Assembly: GCA_034231615.1 (NCBI GenBank)
Contig: CM067298.1
Location: 61,658,387 to 61,722,386, forward strand
DNA: 64,000 nucleotides
Origin: Meghimatium bilineatum
Lineage: Eukaryota > Mollusca > Gastropoda > Stylommatophora > Philomycidae
Direction of reading: 5' to 3'
Part shown: in pieces, positions 1-10,802 of the stretch
Layout: every line of letters starts with the position of its first letter
How positions within the stretch are numbered: the first letter of the stretch is position 1
Translations under genes and position numbers: made by a program
The notes under the pieces: generated by a model
Database searches by the model: none
What the model saw: only the letters and a program-made list of their open reading frames with translations
What the model was told of the DNA's origin: nothing

Positions 1-132
1 AATTGGCTCCCGATACTAAATGTGTCATGTTCCGATTTTGCAATAGAGATTTCCTAAGAAAAAAAGAACCAACCAGAATCGAGCAAATTTTGTCAAAATA
101 ACCTCAACACCCCCGACGATGACCAAACGCAT

Positions 133-241
133 ATCTGTTGTAGAAACAACTTTATTTCACTACAATACACTTTGCCCAATACGCGATTGACATGAGCAGT
201 ACTGTTTTCTCATAAATGTTGTAGTACTAAAGACATACAAT
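133..241 (+). repeat. 109-bp direct repeat, copy 1
   Basis: This segment recurs almost exactly at 873-981, with a single visible difference (GATTGA here, CATTGA there). It begins with a short inverted repeat, GTTGT-AGAA-ACAAC. The two copies face the same way and enclose about 630 bp that includes a DUF4817-like coding remnant. They could be short terminal repeats of one element or two members of a dispersed family; I cannot decide. Confidence 0.8.
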
Positions 242-359
242 ATACAAACCCTAGCCGTGGTATCGCTGCACAGTGACAACACATATTAAATCATAAGTCA
301 TGTGGTATTCCTTTTCAACAATATAACGCACGAGTATAACACATGCAACAGAAGTCATC

Positions 360-430
360 ATTAACCCTTACCTCCTTAGTCACCTCTTACGACTGCAGAT
401 AGCAAAGTTATTATTCTTTGTTTCTTTTCT
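360..430 (-). repeat. SINE-A fragment (5' part)
   Basis: The words CCTCCTTAGTCACCTCTTACGA and the following TATTCTTTGTTTC-like stretch match the 5' half of the SINE-A family seen in full at 45375-45651 and 10803-11085. Only about 70 bp are recognisable and they are diverged. It lies between the two 109-bp direct repeats. Confidence 0.5.
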
Positions 431-561
431 TTGTAAAACAATGAGTTGAAATGAAATATGCGCAACTCGTACATCATTTACAGTTGTATATTTTCATTAT
501 ACAGTATAGTATACTCATCAGATTGATGTTAGCTGCGGAGTCAACTTGTATTCCCTGACCA

Positions 562-813
562 AGAATTAAAAATGATGTTATTCTCCTAAACAAATATCTT
601 TTTGTGGAATGTGTATTAAATAATGAGGATAAATATACAAAAGACATTATTAGAAAATTCTCGCAGAAGTTTCCTGAATCACAAGTTCCTCGCATTAATG
701 CGATTAGAAATTTGATAAGCAAGTTCCATGTAGCGTGCAAGGCGTATAACTACCGGTATATGGCAGTTCTTCGATTTAATAGAAAATTCGTATTGATATC
801 CAAAAAGGAATAA
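562..813 (+). pseudogene. DUF4817-like helix-turn-helix fragment
   Basis: An open frame reads from about 562 to the stop at 811-813. The core, KDIIRKFSQKFPESQVPR followed by INAIRNLISKF, has the spacing of the DUF4817 helix-turn-helix domain (x-RRF-x-x-KFP-x-x-x-VPS-x-x-TI-x-x-LV-x-KFE), which is found at the N-terminus of transposon-linked proteins in invertebrates. Only the domain remains: it has no ATG at a sensible place (the frame passes through GTG at 604), no downstream catalytic domain, and ends soon after the domain. It sits between two 109-bp direct repeats, which suggests a remnant inside a small mobile unit. The DUF4817 call is by pattern memory and is moderate; the link to the repeats is inference. 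Confidence 0.5.
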
Positions 814-872
814 TCCAGAGTCTATATACGTCATTACGACATGCCCTGAAGCCAATGGTGCACACTTCCAAC

Positions 873-981
873 ATCTGTTGTAGAAACAACTTTATTTCAC
901 TACAATACACTTTGCCCAATACGCCATTGACATGAGCAGTACTGTTTTCTCATAAATGTTGTAGTACTAAAGACATACAAT
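873..981 (+). repeat. 109-bp direct repeat, copy 2
   Basis: This is the partner of 133-241, in the same orientation. Similarity begins at ATCTGTTGTAG and ends at AGACATACAAT in both; flanking bases differ at once on either side, so both repeat boundaries are sharp. Confidence 0.8.
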
Positions 982-1436
982 TCATGTTGCATTTACTGTC
1001 ACAAATCAATGTTATACAGTGCACAGCGACTTTGTGTGATACCCTGTATTCACTTCAAATGATGACCCATGCCCTATCTTTAACATGTAGCAATGCATAA
1101 TGGGAGGCACCGGATAGGAGAAAAATGGGAAGCCCTTGTCGAAGCCACACGCTAAAATAAGTGATGCGCTAAAATAAGTAAAGTAATGGCTGTGTGTTAA
1201 TAATCACTTGATAACCGGACCCACGAGAGGAGACATTTTCATTCTGTCCTTAACGAGAACATTGCGAGTGTTAGTTTACCGTGGAGTGTTTCTATATTTT
1301 ATTGAAGCAAGCTAGTGTAAATGTTACAAATAAGTATAAATTAAGGTGCAAGTGAAGTAATTATGGATGATGATATAGGATATGAGGACATGACAATATA
1401 CAGTGCATTTTGACAAAATCTCACTTGCTTAGTCTT

Positions 1437-1438
<2 letters not shown>
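982..1438. other. unassigned AT-rich stretch
   Basis: I see no gene or known repeat here. A short doublet of GCTAAAATAAGT occurs near 1150-1180. No open frame of note. Confidence 0.5.

Positions 1439-1482
<44 letters not shown>
1439..1482 (+). repeat. (CT)n microsatellite
   Basis: Uninterrupted CT dinucleotides run for about 40 bp, ending in CTGTCTCTTTAAC. Confidence 0.95.
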
Positions 1483-1484
<2 letters not shown>

Positions 1485-1619
1485 TTAACTGGGAGTAGTA
1501 GACAGGTGTACTGGATCATATAAACAATAAGAATGTTTGTTGGTTACCTCCTTGTAAATAATTTAGCAGACGTCAGATCTTGCCATTTGATTTTAAAAAT
1601 CCACAAAGTTTTTTTTACT

Positions 1620-2220
1620 GATTCTTGGTTCTTGATTCTTGATTAGAAACTGGCTTCACAGCACGCGGGACATTCCCATAAGTGCTCCGCCCTCCGTTCC
1701 AGCAGCCATCCCAGTGTATGTAGACTCATAGTTCCGGTCAGGTGTTGATTGTGTGATCTTCGGGACTTTCCAAAAAATGTACTTTTCCTCCCCTCACCTC
1801 TGAATACTCCCATTTCTAACATTCTATGTATGTGTACGTTCTCAACCTCATTGACATCATCTGCATCTTGAAATGAATTTATTACTGCCTTTATTAAATC
1901 TGCTTTATCTCTTCTCAGCAATGTGCCGTCTATCGCCGCATTGCCTGCCAGTAAGTCGGATCTCTCGTTTCCTCTGACCCCAGCATGACCAGGGCAGAAT
2001 ATCCATGTAATGCTTTGGACAACTGAGTTATTCAATAAGTCCCACCATTCTTTTCTTAGCATGAACTTTTCTATCTTGCGCAACATGCTTTGAGAGTCTG
2101 TGAGTATTACCGAGTGTATTGATGTATCAGTTATCAACCAATTAAGAGCTGCTGTAACTCCCTCTATCTCGATCCTCATGCTCGATGTGACAGTTTTTTC
2201 CTGAATTCTTTGGCAGAAGA
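1620..2220 (-). pseudogene. LINE-A 3' end: RNase H and C-terminal domain
   Basis: The 178-codon frame at 1643-2179 carries RNase H motifs: ILTDSQSMLRKIE with the middle catalytic Asp, then CPGHAGVRGNERSDLLAG, the His/Asp loop typical of LINE RNase H domains. It ends HLWECPACCEASF, a Cys-rich LINE C-terminus, at a stop about 1643. Downstream on the minus strand the tail repeats the heptamer AATCAAG. The reverse transcriptase and endonuclease are missing, so this is a 5'-truncated copy. Other pieces of the family lie at 24560-24740, 39983-40075, 41678-41756 and 53475-53795. The family is a non-LTR retrotransposon with RNase H (I/Jockey-like grade); I cannot assign the clade by eye. Confidence 0.85.
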
Positions 2221-2376
2221 CTTAATAGGTAAATTTGACAATTTCACCTACTCAAAACTACCTTGAGGTTTAAAACATAGGAAGGTAAGCCTCTCGTGGC
2301 CATGCTATTGAGATGTGTGGCTTAAAAAAAGGAGCAATACTTGAAAAAATTAATGTAATTTACACGATGTGTTGAC

Positions 2377-2401
2377 ATTATTATTATTATTATTATTATT
2401 T
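2377..2401 (+). repeat. (ATT)n microsatellite
   Basis: About eight ATT units in a row, lying just upstream of the degenerate LINE-B tail. Confidence 0.9.
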
Positions 2402-2575
2402 AGAATGACGTTGCCATACAAGTGTTATACGGATAACCAGAGAAGAGTATAAACCCGTACAGAACAGCTGTGGTCAGTAGCTACACTCTGAGGTATATCT
2501 TGAGTAGGCGATCGAACACATATGGTTCGATGTGAAACGATGATGATCTTTCGACTAACTAACATAACCTGTTTT
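2402..2575 (+). pseudogene. LINE-B 3' terminus, degenerate
   Basis: The end of this stretch, GATGATGATC followed by CGACTAACTAAC, matches the ends of the LINE-B copies at 33523-33560 (plus) and 30490-30540 (minus). Upstream similarity (GGTCAGTAGC, GAACACATATGG) is weak but in the same order as in the 33-kb copy. No frame survives. It lies about 180 bp from the 5' edge of the LINE-A copy. Confidence 0.5.
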
Positions 2576-2689
2576 ACATACTTAGCATCGGATTGCTTCA
2601 TTCATAATCATCTATAAATTGCATTTTAAATTTTGCCTTTTGAATCAAGGTGGTCGTTATGTTATCCTTATCATGGTTGTCCATCTCTA

Positions 2690-2762
2690 TCGTGGCGAGA
2701 TGCAGAATGCATCGGTGACGGTCATGGTTCTGGATTCAAATCCTGGCCCCAGTTAGTTGTGC
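2690..2762 (+). repeat. tRNA-like SINE head (possible)
   Basis: The string GGATTCAAATCC resembles the RNA polymerase III B box (GGTTCRANTCC). An upstream GATGCAGAATGCATCGG could be a decayed A-box region, but no cloverleaf can be drawn with confidence. Weak call. Confidence 0.3.
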
Positions 2763-2782
2763 ACCTAGAACTTCATGACAAC

Positions 2783-3092
2783 TGAATTTCATGTATAATA
2801 AAATATGCTACAAACGTATATTTACTACTGAGCTTCGTGTATAATAGGATATGATACACACCTATATAATGACTACTGAACTTCGTGTATAATAGGATAT
2901 GATACACACCTATATAATGACTACTGAATTTCGTGTATAATAGGATAGGATACATACTTATATAATGACTACTGATCTTCGTGTATAATAGGATATGATA
3001 CACACCTATATAATGACTACTGAACTTCGTATATAATAGGATATGATACACACTTATATAATGACTACTGATCTTCGTGTATAATACATAAA
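2783..3092 (+). repeat. 48-bp tandem repeat, about 6.4 copies
   Basis: A unit containing TTCGTGTATAATAGGATATG recurs every 48 bp with few substitutions. Because 48 is a multiple of three, the minus strand stays open for 112 codons, repeating a 16-residue pattern; this is a by-product of the period and not evidence of a gene. Confidence 0.93.
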
Positions 3093-3334
3093 TGGAAATA
3101 ACGTTTTCCATCTTTATACAATTGTGTGATGTTTAAATGAGTTCGAGACATGTTTGTCTGGTTCCTTTGCACTCAATTCCTTTTATTCTTCTACCTTACT
3201 CTTCTCAGAAACTGTAGGTTCAAGTTTGAATTGTGGCGAGCTATTCTATTGGAAGATGTCCTAATTTTTGTTTTGTTTCTCAATATTGATTGGTCTTCTT
3301 ATTCTTTTGTGTTCGTTCAAATACTTCCGTAGAA

Positions 3335-3590
3335 TAGGATGTGGTCCACATAACGCAACACATTGTGTCATGGTTTACAGATTAGATGTGATATATGCAC
3401 CTTTTTTGACATTACATCAGAATCAAGGATGACTTCTATGCATGGCATGGTCTCTGAATCTTTATGGTTAGGGACATCCAACCACGCCACAAAGCATTCT
3501 TAGTGACCGTTCACGATATGCATGACAGGTCACCGTGTCTCTATTCTTAACTCCCTTTCCTGAACTAGGTAACACAGGGGGCGCTCAAAT
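3335..3590 (-). repeat. SINE-A copy, old and diverged
   Basis: The order of words follows SINE-A read on the plus strand: GAATAGGATGTGGTCC, then TGTGTCATGGTTTACAG, CTTTATGGTTAGGG, and CTTAGTGACCG followed by TATGCATGACAGG. The homology runs over the full element but is heavily mutated, and the (GAA)n tail is gone. An old insertion. Confidence 0.6.
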
Positions 3591-4467
3591 GTTGACATGA
3601 TAGAATTCAAGGGATCATCATCACATGTTGTTTATTCCTTCATGAAAAATATGAAACTATTATTAGTAAATGTCTGGTTTAACGAAACTAAATATGAATA
3701 TATTTCCACATGAATACTATTAATCCTTATTTTATTCACACTCTAATGTGAAACAGCTGATAATATCATGGTAGAAGCTATGAGCTTTCCCAAAGGCAGA
3801 TCCCATTAACATGTCGATTTGGTTACAACATTCATGCTGTTTAGGGTGCAGGCTGCGTCGTCGCACGAGAAAAGGTCAAACATGAAAATTTCATGGACAT
3901 AGTGTTGGTGGGATTCAGGAAACACCCTCTAACGGTGGCCATAGAAGAATAATCTTGTTGTAAATGTCCTCAGATGTCAGCTTCACGATAAATGCCACAT
4001 GCTTTTCAATAATTAAACGATGCCGATGTTTTCTGTGATGTGTAAAGTTTCTTTGTGATCAACATTGACAAGCAGTCTTTTTGTTAGGAGAATGTCTTAT
4101 GCTTTATTTATATTAGCATTTTATGCGTTCAGATAATGTCGGCCGCGTACGCAACGTTAAAAAAGTATTGTGCGGTGCTAAATGGAACAAGCAATAATTA
4201 ATGTGGGCAAAAAAGTTCGATTGAATAGAACGTCAAGGGTTTTCTAGAAGTAATCATAAACTGATCAAATCCATGAGGGAATTTCTGACATTTGCTGGTT
4301 CTGATAGTTTCAATGCGAACTGTTTTGTCAGCTGTAGAACCAGAGAGAGAGAGGGATACTTGCGAGAAATGGAGGCAGACTCCAGTGAGTCGTGGATAAT
4401 GTAACCGTATGTACATGGCTAATGAGTAGTAATATTAAAGACATGTTATTGCAAGTTTTCAAATGAA
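3591..4467. other. unassigned stretch
   Basis: I recognise no gene or repeat family here. A 72-codon minus-strand frame near 4198-4416 has no recognisable motif and I do not call it. Confidence 0.5.
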
Positions 4468-4501
4468 CAGTTAACGTTTCGAGCTTAAGGTCGTCATCTA
4501 G
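4468..4501 (-). ncRNA. hammerhead-like motif of Penelope-type repeat
   Basis: Read on the minus strand, GATGACGACC...GCTCGAAACG has the order of a hammerhead ribozyme core: a GATGA box, a short helix, then GAAA. Similar motifs occur at 36950-36982, 38316-38350, 46774-46805 and 57987-58012; two of them lie downstream of Penelope-like coding remnants. The first C of the CUGANGA core is shifted (CTAGATGA), so it may be inactive. Function is inferred. Confidence 0.4.
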
Positions 4502-4734
4502 ATACACAAAGTAACAAAACTGTTACTACATGCAGATGCACGCATTTGCACCTTTGCTCATATAAGCAGATACCAAAACACTCTGGTAGGCGCTTTTGAG
4601 GTGATTCCATAGTGGTAAGAAAATGCACACGTAAATTGATTGCTCAAGATATCATATTTTGTTTGGGATACAGATTGGGTGAGCTAGCCGCTGATCACTG
4701 AAGGTGAGTTAGTAAGCGTGTTGACTTCCTCTTC

Positions 4735-5000
4735 TGTGTTCGTTCTCAAACTCCTGCAGATTAGCAGGATATAGCCTGGAGAATAGAATGTGTTGTATCG
4801 TGGTTTACAGCATTGCTCAGATATCTGCGCCTTTCGGCCTGACATATCTGACTTCAGCAAGGATTTGACTCTAGATGTTGTGAGACAGCCAATTCCACCC
4901 TACATCAACCTTAGTCGCCTCTTACGACATGCATGGAAGGTAGATAGTGTTGCTATTCTTTGTTCCCCTCTTGGGCCCCAACAACACAAGGGCGAAAACG
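4735..5000 (-). repeat. SINE-A copy
   Basis: Full-length member, with the tail side at the left (TTCTTCTGTGTTCG, the complement of CGAACACAGAAGAA) and the 5' side at the right (CCCCTCTTGGGCCCC, ACACAAGGGCGAAAA). Strong similarity to 45375-45651. The 73-codon frame inside is fortuitous, since it recurs broken in other copies. It lies about 45 bp from LINE-F. Confidence 0.8.
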
Positions 5001-5039
5001 TGCTGTCTTAGTTGCGGGACGATTTGGTATAATCGATTT

Positions 5040-5466
5040 ATCTATTCGCTAAACCCTTTATTGTCTTTCAGTGTAAGGGGTAGAAGAGATCTCTGGAGAT
5101 GGCCCTTGTGTTTGCTAAGTATATTGTGGAATTTGTCGCCTCTTTTATTTCGGTGGTCCATCATTTTCGAGGTCGACCTCTAGGTCTGCCTTCACTGTAT
5201 CTCTGTAGCATAGCTTGCTGTGGTATGCTGTCTGGTGGTAGTCTGCTGATGTGTGCAAACCATTTTATCTGTTGGCTCTTAATATACTCCAGGATTGGGG
5301 CGGTGCCGGTTCTTTGTCTAATGTGATCATTTCTCATTGTCTCTTAGCGATATCCCTAGGATTCTGCGTAAGCATGCCATTTCAGCTGTCACAAGTTTAC
5401 GCTTATCATGTGCTGTCGTCACCCATGTTTGGCATTGGTAGCACAGCGTTTGCATAATAATCGTTT
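5040..5466 (-). pseudogene. LINE-F copy 1: reverse transcriptase C-terminal tail
   Basis: The minus strand translates, with breaks, to a LINE RT tail: a stretch like KRKLVTAEMACLRRILG, then a RNEDIRQRTG-like segment, a WFAHISRLP-like segment and a GRPRGRPRKRW-like basic segment. This is the usual ending of many non-LTR polymerases. Similarity to 15578-16003 covers the whole piece, starting at ATTCGCTAAACCCT and ending at GCATAATAATCGTT in both. Identical ends in two copies are unusual for random 5' truncation. The upstream RT palm and endonuclease are absent. Confidence 0.75.
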
Positions 5467-5489
5467 GGAAAATTGAGAATCAAGAGTCA

Positions 5490-6545
5490 AAAATAAACGG
5501 AACAAAAAACCTAAACTACAAAACAATGATGGACCTGTAATACTGAAATCAGAAGTGGAAAACACAATAAAGACAAAAATATGTGGGAAGGCTGCTGGCT
5601 CCGACAACATAACAGCAGACATAATAAAAACTCTAGATGAATTTGGTGTGGAAACTATCACAAACTGCATCAATAAGTGTGAAAACTGCTACTCACCATA
5701 CAAAAAATTAAGAAGTAAGACAGGGATGTATTTTATCACCAAGCCTATTTAATATCTACACAGAGAAAATGGTTAAACATACAGAATGAATGCCAAATCA
5801 GTGGGAAAATAATAAACAACCCGAGATATGCAGATGACACTGTTCTTTTTGCAGAAAGTGAACATGAACTACAAAGACTAATAGGTCAAGTTCATAAATC
5901 AAGCAAAGAATATATACTGGATATAAATATTTAAAAAAAAAATGATAATCAGAAAAGTGATACAAGAACAAATGCTAAACATAAACGTACATGGAGAGAA
6001 ACTACAACAAGTACAACAGTAACACTATCAATATTTTGGAAACATAATCACAAAAGATGGTCGATGTAAAACTGAAATTAAAAGGAGAATATGAATGGAT
6101 AAAAGTACTTTCAATGACATAAGGAAAATATTAACATATAAACAAATTACAATCTAAAAATGAGAATATAATGCTACATAAAATGCTACATCTATTCTAT
6201 ATAAATGTATGACACAGACACATGGAGAATAAACAACAATTGATGTTCTTTGAGATGTGGATATATAGAAAAATAGGGAGAATATTATAGAACAAAAAGG
6301 TTCTAACAATACGTAATATGAAAAAAGAATTGCTAAAGGAAATAAAGATAAGTCAAATAAAATATTTTGGACACATAAAAAGACCTTGTTGCGAGCAAGA
6401 GATACAAGTAGGAGAGTAACTTCACAAGATGGACAGGTTACATTCTAGCAGAATGAACCACAAAACACCACAAAACAAGAGACAATGTATATTGGAGGTC
6501 TGTTGCAGTCAACGTTCGTTGCGGAGACGGTACTTGATGATATAT
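5490..6545 (+). pseudogene. LINE-D copy, internally deleted
   Basis: Reverse transcriptase of a non-LTR element on the plus strand. GKAAGSDNITADIIKTLDEF (5588-5647) is the conserved segment before the palm. The catalytic YADD box lies at 5827-5838, followed by a SEHELQRL stretch, and the C-terminal thumb/basic part follows to about 6540. Between GVETIT and INKCENCYSPY the palm is missing: comparison with the copy at 26943-27995 shows roughly the whole finger-palm segment removed at about 5660-5677. Many frameshifts and stops. The 3' end (TTGCGGAGACGGTACTTGATGA) matches the three other copies, which end in (ATG)n. Confidence 0.85.
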
Positions 6546-7620
6546 ATAGCCCATAAGCGCACCGCCCAGGGCGGACGCGTTCCACGTCTCGCTACGCCAC
6601 CGCTTCCTATCATCACACCTTATTATCTATCGTTGTTTAAAACTATGCAAACCGATCCCTTCCAGTTTTTTGACCAGTCAATTCCCTTTTTTTGGTAAAA
6701 ACATACACATGTCGTAATGCTTTCCCACAACTTTTGGCCATCGCATTAACGGAAATTACATTTCCGAAGTCAACAACATCCCTAAACAGAATGTGCGTCG
6801 CTTTGGGTTGGTCTCGCGAGATTATGTATCAATTACCCAGCATTCTCACAGAAATATTTGACGTCACGTCCTTGCGCTGTGCACCGAATCTCTCAGAGAG
6901 CGCTGTACACAGTGGGGAAATCACGCGTCGTTTACTGTAGAGTGTTGACGCTAGAAAACAAATGATATTTGACTCCAATGCATACAACACCAGACCTAAA
7001 TTTACTACTGCTTTCTCCAACAATGTATGATTTTGAGCGAAAAAAATACACTATTATTTTGGCAGAGAGGACTGGTATGTGCAGAAAACAAAGACATTTG
7101 GTGCCGAGAGAGAAACTGCCAGTGATTCTGGTGGCACACGTAGTGATTTCCCATTTTCATTTTATGTTAGTCTCCTACCACCACCAATATTCAAAAAGCC
7201 CACTTATGGCAGACCATGAACAGTTGTAAAATAGAGGCTAGCAGACGCAATTATATGTCCAAGATTGGAATCACTAGTGAAATTGTTAAGTACACATCCA
7301 TCACAACTACAGACGCAGTTTGCGAAGTTGAAATGTTGTTCCCATTTTATTTTATTTGTATATCTTGGCTATCTTAATATTTGAGACTTGGGTCACTAAA
7401 CACTTCTGATCAGTTTACTTTAGTCATACAGGAAGTTTCTACACTAGTATACGACCATTAGAACTTGCCAGATTCTCTGCGCATTTTTAGTCTGTATTAG
7501 CGTGTGAAAATCACTACAGCCAATAAATTCAAGGTTGATGGATACGTCCTGAATAGGATACGCTACCAATTATTAGCGTGATGGTGTCTTGCTTCTTATA
7601 ATTCTATAAGTGGTCTATAG
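6546..7620. other. unassigned stretch
   Basis: No repeat family or gene recognised. Several overlapping frames of 60-90 codons on both strands carry no motif, no shared repeat and no clear splice context; I leave them uncalled. Confidence 0.5.
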
Positions 7621-7900
7621 CAGTGGTGTGCAACCCTTTTTTGAGACTGTGGACCGAACAGACGATTTTTCGTGTGTTATTGGATCAACGAGCGTTTATT
7701 GTTTAGATTATATGAAGTTCCAGTTTATTTTTTAGATTTTAGATTATATGAAGTTCCAGTTTTTTGTTTAGATTATATAAAGTTTCAAGTTAAAGTTTCT
7801 GAGCTGATAGACCAGTATATATACATATATTAATTTAAATAAGCAGTAAAAATGACTTTACGGTTGAAATGTGGCACAGGGCTTAATTTGTCCACCTCTG
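7621..7900 (+). mobile_element. hAT-type MITE, 280 bp
   Basis: The left end reads CAGTGGTGTGCAACCC and the right end TTTGTCCACCTCTG, whose complement is CAGAGGTGGACAAA. These are imperfect terminal inverted repeats of hAT character. The eight bases outside are GTCTATAG (7613-7620) and GTCGATAC (7901-7908), matching at six of eight positions, as expected for a decayed 8-bp hAT target duplication. Sequence just inside the ends (GAGACTGTGGACC; GAAATGTGGCACAGGGC) is also hAT-like. The interior holds two to three copies of a TAGATTATATGAAGTTCCAG unit and no transposase, so it is non-autonomous. Confidence 0.75.
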
Positions 7901-8089
7901 GTCGATACGTAGCTTTAAATTAGTTGTCGATTTACAAACTGCGAGTTTAATTTTAAACACGTAAAATTTTTGCACGGCATCTCCGAATGTATCGCCAGTG
8001 TTTGATATTACTAATATGACAACGCCAAACTGCATTGATGAAAAATATAGAATCTCTATCTATCCATTTCTATAAACCGTTACCCGTCA

Positions 8090-8500
8090 AAGTGGTAGAG
8101 GTACCGAATTGGTTGCATGAAAACACATACCCTCCAGCGGTTTCTGTCTTGAATGATGAGGACAAGTGAGGAGAAATCGTGCCCTGTCTAGTCCTTGATG
8201 TTGTCTGTCCATACTTTTCTTTGGCCTAATCTGTTACCTCCGTCTTCGACCGTTCCCTATTATTTTTCTTTTTTCCCCCAAGTAAACATGTCGGTATACA
8301 TGTCCTAACCATGCACGTTTTCGTAAGTTTTACTATTAAAGGCAATAGTTTCTGTGGACCTGTATACATCTCTATTTGATTTCTTGTGTACACGGTTGTC
8401 TTATGCTCTCTATAGCAGATTCGTAGAATTCGTCTGGGACGTTTATATTCCAATTCATGTAATCGTCGTGTCTGCACTGAATGTCCAACTCTCAAAACCA
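8090..8500 (-). pseudogene. LINE reverse transcriptase C-terminal fragment
   Basis: The minus-strand frame in 8226-8552 reads RRLHELEYKRPRRILRICY, then REHKTTVYTRNQI, and later WFGHV-like and RQRKTWTDNIKEW-like segments after a frameshift (about 8160-8260). This is the standard tail of non-LTR reverse transcriptases (thumb and basic region). No catalytic box is present. Its family is not among the named ones here. Confidence 0.7.
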
Positions 8501-9240
8501 TGTCAGCAAAATAGAAATAGAATTTAAAAAACATAGAAAGATAAAACCACAAATATTCAGGAAACCAAATATGAAAATATCAACAAGATAAAATGTTATC
8601 ACAACCACCCGAAGAAGTAAGTAATTTTACGTTAAGTCATATTACACAAAAAAGAGAAATGCAACAAGGAACAATAGAAGAATGATATAACATGTGTGGA
8701 AAAATAAATAACAGATCAAATAGTGGCAGGAATAAAATAAGCATAATTGTATACTATACTTCAGTAAAATATCTCAATAAAATTGTTAGGAAACGAATGA
8801 TTTTTAAATAAAGAGAGCAGTTGGAATGATACATAATACTGTGGACAGGGAGCTTTGGAGAGCCATGACCGCCTACACCAGCCGGCATGGCACCTGATGA
8901 TGGTGATGAGTTGGAATGTACGCAGAGATGAAATTACACTGCACATTTTTGGAGTGTTGTTCTTGTCCTGTTGAATGACTCCAAAAGACGATAATACAAC
9001 AGGAAGCATTGAAACAAAGAGTAATAGCAGAATTAAGAACTAGAAATAATAAATAACGTTCAACATTCTTCAATTATATAAACCAATAAATATACATTAA
9101 CTAGTTAAAACTGCATCTTCATCCACAACGCCAGAGGTGGGAAATTCATCCGTTGGCTAAAAACCGTGTTTTCTAATAGCTACGGGGTATCTCTGCCAAT
9201 CAGAAACATGATATATGTGTTTTTGGTGCTTTATGCTTTT
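8501..9240. other. unassigned stretch
   Basis: AT-rich DNA with no gene I can support. At 9132 the word CAGAGGTGGGAAATTC resembles a hAT terminus but no partner end was found. Confidence 0.45.
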
Positions 9241-9261
9241 GCTATGTATGTTTTGTTGTCT

Positions 9262-10150
9262 AAGTATGCTCATGTTATGGTGTTACTTCTAAGTATGCTC
9301 ATGTTTTGTTGTTACTTCTATGTATGATCATGTTTTGTTGTTACTTCTAAGTATGATCATGTTTTGTTGTTACTTCTAAGTATGATCATGTTTTGTTGTT
9401 ACTTCTAAGTATGATCACGTTTTGTTGTTACTTCTATGTATGATCATGTTTTGTTGTTACTTCTAAGTATGATCACGTTTTGTTGTTACTTCTATGTATG
9501 ATCATGTTTTGTTGTTACTTCTAAGTATGATCATGTTTTGTTGTTACTTCTAAGTATGATCATGTTTTGTTGTTACTTCTAAGTATGATCACGTTTTGTT
9601 GTTACTTCTAAGTATGCTCATGTTTTGTTGTTACTTCTAAGTATGCTCACGTTTTGTTGTTACTTCTATGTATGCTCATGTTTTGTTGTTACTTCTATGT
9701 ATGCTCATGTTTTGTTGTTACTTCTATGCTCACGTTTTGTTGTTACTTCTATGCATGCTCATGTTTTGTTGTTACTTCTAAGTATGATCATGTTTTGTTG
9801 TTACTTCTATGTATGATCATGTTTTGTTGTTACTTCTAAGTATGATCATGTTTTGTTGTTACTTCTATGTATGCTCATGTTTTGTTGTTACTTCTATGTA
9901 TGCTCATGTTTTGTTGTTACTTCTATGTATGATCATGTTTTGTTGTTACTTCTATGGCTCATGTTTTGTTGTTACTTCTATGTATGATCATGTTTTGGTG
10001 TTACTTCTATGCTCATGTTTTGTTGTTACTTCTAAGTATGATCATGTTATGGTGTTACTTCTAATAAGTATGCTCATATTTTGTTGTTACTTCTAAGTAT
10101 GCTCATGTTTTGTTGTTACTTCTAAGTATGTTCATGTTATGGTGTTACTT
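9262..10150 (+). repeat. 29-bp minisatellite, about 30 copies
   Basis: The unit contains CATGTTTTGTTGTTACTTCT and alternates between TATGATC and TATGCTC at its start; a few units are shortened by about four bases (for example near 9727 and 10010). Because 29 is not a multiple of three, frames shift through the array and the Cys-rich reading frames seen here are artefacts. Confidence 0.95.
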
Positions 10151-10802
10151 CATTGTACTCGTGTTTCCCCATATGTACTCCGCTTCTCTCGACAAAACAG
10201 CACACAACCTGTCGAGATTACCGCATATAGCACATAACTTCGTAGTTGCAAACCCAGATATCTACAAAAAAATTCACTTCTGAACAAGACCATCGCGATC
10301 AGCATTCGATCCATCCGACTCTTAAGCACAAGAGTAACAGCTGAACATCTACGCTACAGAGAACTGTGTCCTTCCAAACATTTAAAAAACACAAAAACTA
10401 AAAAAATAAATAAATAATAAAAACAAACGATATTTTAGCAACTATTGTTATTTTAAGTTTCTGTTTCCTAATGTATACATATTAATGTTGGGTCAAAGGG
10501 CATGAGCCCATGGACCGCTGGATCAGCAACCAACCAACATATTAATGTCTTGTTTATTATACAGCTTCTGCGTTTGTTTTAAAACTCTTCTCTGGTATCA
10601 CGATATTGTGTAGGGAACGGAATGAGTCTTCGTTTACAGTTTGGTTGTGATATCTTGTGAGTGTATATTTTGTAAGCTCATGAGCCGGTGAGCCGGTGCT
10701 TATACTAATTTTAAATCATTCATGTGGGCCAGTAAGATGATTTGTGGACCGGAATTATCGCATATCTTTGTTTTACTCATCCATGACATACATGAAATGG
10801 TT
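10151..10802. other. unassigned stretch before SINE-A
   Basis: No gene seen. The right end (10792-10802, ATGAAATGGTT) is the left target duplication of the SINE-A copy that follows. Confidence 0.5.

Noticed and set aside
2773..3111. 112-codon repetitive frame
   Set aside because: Period 48 is divisible by three; the frame is a by-product of the satellite.
9132..9150. hAT-like terminus CAGAGGTGGGAAATTC
   Set aside because: No inverted partner or 8-bp duplication could be found.
9262..10150. Possible repeat-rich secreted protein (Cys-rich frames)
   Set aside because: A 29-bp period shifts the frame at each unit and the frames are broken and overlapping.
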